16,831 nt of DNA, taken from assembly GCF_001556045.1 (NCBI RefSeq), contig NZ_LSIC01000171.1, positions 1 through 16,831 on the forward strand, read 5' to 3'. The notes beneath the pieces were generated by a model. That model searched no databases. It was given only the letters and a program-made list of their open reading frames with translations, and was not told the origin of the DNA. Below, one piece after another: positions 14,062-16,831 of this stretch (positions within the stretch are counted from its first letter, which is position 1; every line of letters begins with the position of its first letter). The position numbers were made by a program, and so were the translations under genes. The DNA is from Bradyrhizobium sp. CCH5-F6 (GTDB lineage Bacteria > Pseudomonadota > Alphaproteobacteria > Rhizobiales > Xanthobacteraceae).

Positions 14062-14307
14062 ATGCCGGACACATCGCAGATCAAAGAGCACATGGACGTG
14101 ATTTCGTCGGACAAGAAGACCGTAGGCAAGGTCGACCATCTGGAGGGTAGCGATAAGATAAGGCTCACCAAACAGAGCTCGCCCGCACGAAGGTCGCAAG
14201 TAATCACGGCTTCTCGACCGGGAGCCCCACGCCTATTGGGCCGCCGACGCGACGACAGCCGCGTCGGCTCTCTCCGAGAGTTTGCGCCGAACTCAGCCGA
14301 CGAATAG
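14062..14307 (+). CDS. DUF2171-like small protein, C-terminal half aberrant
   Basis: The ATG at 14062 follows a strong GGAGG (14050-14054). The first 43 residues, MPDTSQIKEHMDVISSDKK and then TVGKVDHLEGSDKIRLTKQSSP, match the DUF2171 pattern (PRC-barrel-like; xxHMEVIxSDGxxVGxVDHxEGxxIKLTK). After that, relatives usually have a His-rich turn and an IPxxWV strand. Here the frame gives ARRSQVITASRPG... and Arg-rich sequence that does not resemble the family, to a stop at 14305-14307. An indel near 14180-14190 is suspected but no single shift restores the family pattern cleanly. The family's function is unknown; it is often stress-associated. Total 81 residues, close to family length. Its end overlaps the convergent small membrane gene by 15 bases. 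Confidence 0.65.
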   Translation: MPDTSQIKEHMDVISSDKKTVGKVDHLEGSDKIRLTKQSSPARRSQVITASRPGAPRLLGRRRDDSRVGSLREFAPNSADE

Positions 14308-14517
14308 TTTCCGTAGAACGATCACGGTGGCCGCTGCACCCCGCGGGCCGACAAGAGTAACTGCGTAGCTGTCTGGAAACGCGCGATGCAGCAGGATGCC
14401 GGCCGAGCTGGCCGACAACGCTATGAGCACCAACAGTCCAACGACGAAAAAGGCGCGCTGAACCTTTGACATGCGGCAGGATTCCGCACCCTCATTCTCG
14501 CTATCGCGGCGAACCAC
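14293..14517 (-). CDS. Small single-pass membrane protein, unrecognised
   Basis: The GTG at 14517 (AAGGA about 6 bases upstream) opens a 74-residue frame; an internal ATG at 14472 without an obvious ribosome-binding site would give 59 residues, MSKVQRAFFVVGLL.... One transmembrane helix is clear (AFFVVGLLVLIALSASSAGI), followed by a short polar segment and a second modest hydrophobic stretch (GAAATVIVL). I recognise no family. It converges on the DUF2171 gene with a 15-base overlap of 3' ends. It is a plausible gene, not a proven one. Confidence 0.45.
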   Translation of the reverse strand: MVRRDSENEGAESCRMSKVQRAFFVVGLLVLIALSASSAGILLHRAFPDSYAVTLVGPRGAAATVIVLRKLFVG

Positions 14518-14574
14518 ATCCGTCCTTTCGCATCGAAGGTTAAAGGAACCAGCGGTCGACGCCGTGGGCCTTTG

Positions 14575-15903
14575 CTACTTCGCCTCTTTGTTGTCGCGTA
14601 GCTCGGCTTGAGCCGCAGCGAAGATGATGTCCACGGGACGGCACCGATCCACGACCGTCCGAAGCAACCGGCGGCCGTCGGCCTTCTGTTGACCGTGGCT
14701 CAGAAACTCGCCGACGAAGAAATCCGCCTCGCAAAGCCGCCTTTCGCCTTCGGCGCCCACGCCGCCGCCGGCGTCTTCGCGCACCCGGTCCATGTCCAGT
14801 TTGCCCAAGTAGAAGTCCAGGACCTGAGCCGGCCACTGCGAGCGATCCACTCTCGCCGCGTTGCGCTCAAGTTCCTCGCGGTCCGGATTGCCCTGGTGGA
14901 TGCGGGCGATGTGCATCCAGATGGCGGGAAAGGCGTTCGTTGGCCTCAGTCTCGCAGCGACACGCAAGTCTTCGATCGCCCCCGCGATCTCGTCCGAATA
15001 GAGCCGCGCTCGTCCCCGTCCGAGATAGGTCGCGGCGTTGCCGGGATCGATCGTTTGGGCGCGGTCGAAATCGGCCAACGCGTCCTTGTAGCGTCCCATC
15101 GTCATGTAGGCGCTCGCCCTGTTCGACCAGAAGATCGGATCGGTGCCCTTGAGACGGATCGCCTCGTCGAAATCCCCGATCGCCTTGTCCGTGTCGCCCA
15201 GCAGGAGATACATGCCGCCGCGGTTGCTGTAGGCGTCCGCGAAGTCTCGCTGCAGGTCGATCGCTTGGTCGTAGTCCGATATCGCAGCTCGATAATCCTG
15301 CTTCGCGATGAAGGCATGGGCGCGGTTGTAGAAGGCTTGCGCCGCCTTGGGATCGAGCCGGATGGCTTCCCCATAGCTTTCGATGGCCCGGTCTACCTCT
15401 CCTTTGCGTTCGTAGACCGATCCGAGATTGTTGTGAATGAGCGCGCTGGTCGGGTTCAGCCGGAGAGCTTGTAGTAGATCGTCGCGTGCCTTGTCGAATT
15501 CCCGTCGATCGCTCCACGCCAGCGCGCGGTAGACGTAGGAGTTCGGAAAGTCGGGCAACAGCGCTATCGCCGCGTCGAAATCGCCCAAGGCGAGATCGCG
15601 CAGTCCGAGCGCATCGTACGATACCCCTCGACCGTACAGAATGAGCCCGCGTTGCTCGGGAGTGGACTGTCCTTGTTTGATGGCTTCGCTGAACAATTGG
15701 ATGGCCAGCGGAAACTGCTTCCTGTCCTTTGCCGCGAACCCTTCCCGCGCGAACTCGCGCGCGGTTTGGGCGACCGACGGCGAAGCCAGCAAGCACAGCA
15801 TCAGCAGGCTGCACGCCGCAAAAACCAGGCTCGGAGCCCTCCCGAATATTTGGCTGTCGAATCCTTCCGTCCACCGACTGCCCTTCCAAGCTTCTTTCGT
15901 CAC
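14575..15903 (-). CDS. Secreted tetratricopeptide-repeat protein
   Basis: The 442-residue protein starts at GTG 15903, chosen because GAGGGCGG sits directly before it and the upstream gene stops 8 bases earlier; a farther ATG at 16032 would overlap that gene. Residues 25-45 form a signal peptide core (SLVFAACSLLMLCLLASPSVA, cleavage before QT) after an unusually long 24-residue n-region. From about residue 50 to 340 there are roughly eight TPR units, seen as repeated A-x-x-N-R-G and D-Y/F-D-x-A-I patterns (AISDYDQAIDLQ, AYSNRGGMYLLLGD, AIGDFDEAIRLKG, ALADFDRAQTIDP). A non-TPR tail with three Cys (RRLCEADFFVGEFLSHGQ, VVDRCRP) follows; it resembles the tail of other alphaproteobacterial TPR proteins. 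Likely a periplasmic scaffold; partner unknown. Confidence 0.85.
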   Translation of the reverse strand: MTKEAWKGSRWTEGFDSQIFGRAPSLVFAACSLLMLCLLASPSVAQTAREFAREGFAAKDRKQFPLAIQLFSEAIKQGQSTPEQRGLILYGRGVSYDALGLRDLALGDFDAAIALLPDFPNSYVYRALAWSDRREFDKARDDLLQALRLNPTSALIHNNLGSVYERKGEVDRAIESYGEAIRLDPKAAQAFYNRAHAFIAKQDYRAAISDYDQAIDLQRDFADAYSNRGGMYLLLGDTDKAIGDFDEAIRLKGTDPIFWSNRASAYMTMGRYKDALADFDRAQTIDPGNAATYLGRGRARLYSDEIAGAIEDLRVAARLRPTNAFPAIWMHIARIHQGNPDREELERNAARVDRSQWPAQVLDFYLGKLDMDRVREDAGGGVGAEGERRLCEADFFVGEFLSHGQQKADGRRLLRTVVDRCRPVDIIFAAAQAELRDNKEAK

Positions 15904-15911
15904 GACCGCCC

Positions 15912-16130
15912 TCAATTCGCGACGCGTCTGGCAGGAAACCTGCCGGCTACGCGCACGCCGCATTGCTCGCACGAAAACACCCAGCCACCGACCTCCGTTC
16001 GCCAGTCGCCGTCGTGTGGACAGTTTGGGCATCCTATCCTCCCTTTTTCGTTTCCCCCGTCGATCTCGATATCGAACGCCGACTTGAGACGGTGAAGGCG
16101 CTCGACCTTGTCGTCCTCCCCCTCATCCAC
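15912..16130 (-). CDS. Small zinc-ribbon protein with two CxxC knuckles
   Basis: The 72-residue frame starts at GTG 16130, one base after the CDF stop, and ends 8 bases before the TPR start. An acidic N-terminus (MDEGEDDKVERLHRLKS) is followed by GCPNCPHDGDWRTEVGGW and VFSCEQCGVRVAGRFPARR. CPNC and CEQC, 20 or so residues apart, make a standard zinc-ribbon pair. No transmembrane segment or signal peptide is present, so it is cytoplasmic. The exact start is uncertain because the SD is weak; translation may be coupled to the CDF gene. No family name can be assigned. Position between a metal exporter and a TPR protein suggests co-expression. Confidence 0.6.
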   Translation of the reverse strand: MDEGEDDKVERLHRLKSAFDIEIDGGNEKGRIGCPNCPHDGDWRTEVGGWVFSCEQCGVRVAGRFPARRVAN

Positions 16131-16131
16131 G

Positions 16132-16831
16132 CTAGACCACGTCGTCGGGCGCCAGAGCGCACTCGTTGTTCTCGTCGGTTTCGATCTGCAGGGTTGCGTG
16201 TCCGATCTTGTGCTCCGTCCGGAGCAGGCGCGCAGACTCCATCAGAAACCCGTCGCCGGGATGGCCCGCGGGCATGACCAGGTGGCAGGTGATCGCCGTT
16301 TCCGTCGTGGAGATCGGCCAGATGTGCAGATCATGGATCTTCGATACGCCCGGCCGTTGCAGCAGAAGCGAGCGAACGGCATCCATGTCGGTCCCGACTG
16401 GCGCTGCGCTCAATGACATCGCGACCGAGCCGCGCAGAAGACTCCATGTGCTCCACAGGATGACGGCGCAGATGACCAGGCTCATTCCAGGATCCAGCCA
16501 AAGCCAACCGGTCCAGAGGATGAGCGCTGCTGACGCCACGACGCCGGCCGAAACGGCGGCGTCGCCTGCCATGTGCAGAAATGCCCCCTGAATGTTGATG
16601 TCGCCCTTGCGGCCGCTCGCGAACAGCATGGCCGTGGCGCCGTTGACGACGATGCCGATGGCGGCGACCACCATCACGGTCAGGCCGGCGACGGGCTCCG
16701 GTTCGTACAGCCGCAATATGGATTCCATCCGATGGCCCCGGTCGCGACGAGAAGAAACACGGCGTTCGCAAGCGCAGCCAGGATCGACGCCCCCTTCAGA
16801 CCGTAGGTGAAACGGCCACTGGGCGCCCGCT
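16132..16831 (-). pseudogene. Cation diffusion facilitator metal exporter (CzcD/DmeF type), frameshifted, 5' end outside window
   Basis: CDF proteins are H+-driven exporters of Zn, Co, Ni or Cd. Reading in from the window edge, one frame gives APSGRFTYGLKGASILAALA and NAVFLLVATGAIGW (TM3 region). The continuation ESILRLYEPEPVAGLTVMVV is one base out of frame, so a G of an expected GGATGGGAATCC is missing near 16725. The downstream frame holds the metal-site motif HMAGDAAVSAGVV (HxxxD of TM5), TM6 and the cytoplasmic domain (RPGVSKIHDLHIWPIS, HKIGHATLQIET), ending with TAG at 16132-16134. The first two TM helices lie beyond the window. It leads a minus-strand run with the zinc-ribbon and TPR genes. 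Confidence 0.87.

Noticed and set aside
14608..15474. 288-codon plus-strand frame
   Set aside because: Antisense shadow of the TPR gene; no ribosome-binding site or motif.

Overview
The window looks like an accessory, insertion-sequence-rich stretch of a GC-rich alphaproteobacterial genome. A Rhizobiales/Bradyrhizobium-like host is inferred from an HWE-type histidine kinase, a FlgK fragment, a DUF2171 protein, an Omp25-type barrel joined to an OprB-like porin, and candidate EcfG-type promoters. The name of the host cannot be fixed from this sequence alone.

Layout. (1) 16-714, minus: C-terminal fragment of an HWE sensor histidine kinase, cut off by the next element. (2) 719-3482: a complete but dead IS21-family element. 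Its arrayed terminal repeats are intact, istA has an in-frame amber codon, and istB has a frameshift plus a small in-frame deletion. (3) 3615-5271: an ISL3-family element whose transposase is frameshifted just after the catalytic Glu; its right end is followed by a tandem second copy of the terminus and by the fossil end of another IS. (4) 5365-9878: a metal-resistance operon in pieces. It holds a CsoR/RcnR-type metal sensor (apparent ATA start, a probable ligand His replaced by Gln), an RND periplasmic adaptor of CzcB/CnrB type, the first 42 codons of the RND pump gene (CzcA type), and an MFS exporter gene that is frameshifted in a G tract and interrupted by an IS1182-like element. That element is bounded by a clean GGCC duplication, and the exporter's His-rich tail lies intact on its far side. 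(5) 9879-12378: a regulatory-looking leader and a long two-domain outer-membrane porin gene. (6) 12587-14517: a terminator, a small secreted His/Gly-rich protein with a candidate EcfG promoter, a flgK 3' fragment, a DUF2171 gene and a small membrane protein. (7) 14575-16831, minus: a tightly packed run of CDF metal exporter (open at the window edge, frameshifted), CxxC zinc-ribbon protein and secreted TPR protein.

How the genes fit together. The sensor, the RND adaptor/pump, the His-tailed MFS and the CDF exporter all point to divalent-metal (Ni/Co/Zn) efflux. Most of that hardware is broken here: the RND pump is lost apart from its N-terminus, the MFS is split, and the CDF is frameshifted. 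Only the adaptor, the porin, the small proteins, the zinc-ribbon protein and the TPR protein read as intact. At least four genes are broken by apparent single-base deletions, mostly in short homopolymers. Either the island is decaying, or the underlying assembly has indel errors; this has to be settled before biology is read into the frameshifts. I did not find a convincing new defence system, CRISPR array or RNA gene. The most informative novelty is the reconstructable dismantling of the metal-efflux operon and the CDF/zinc-ribbon/TPR gene set.
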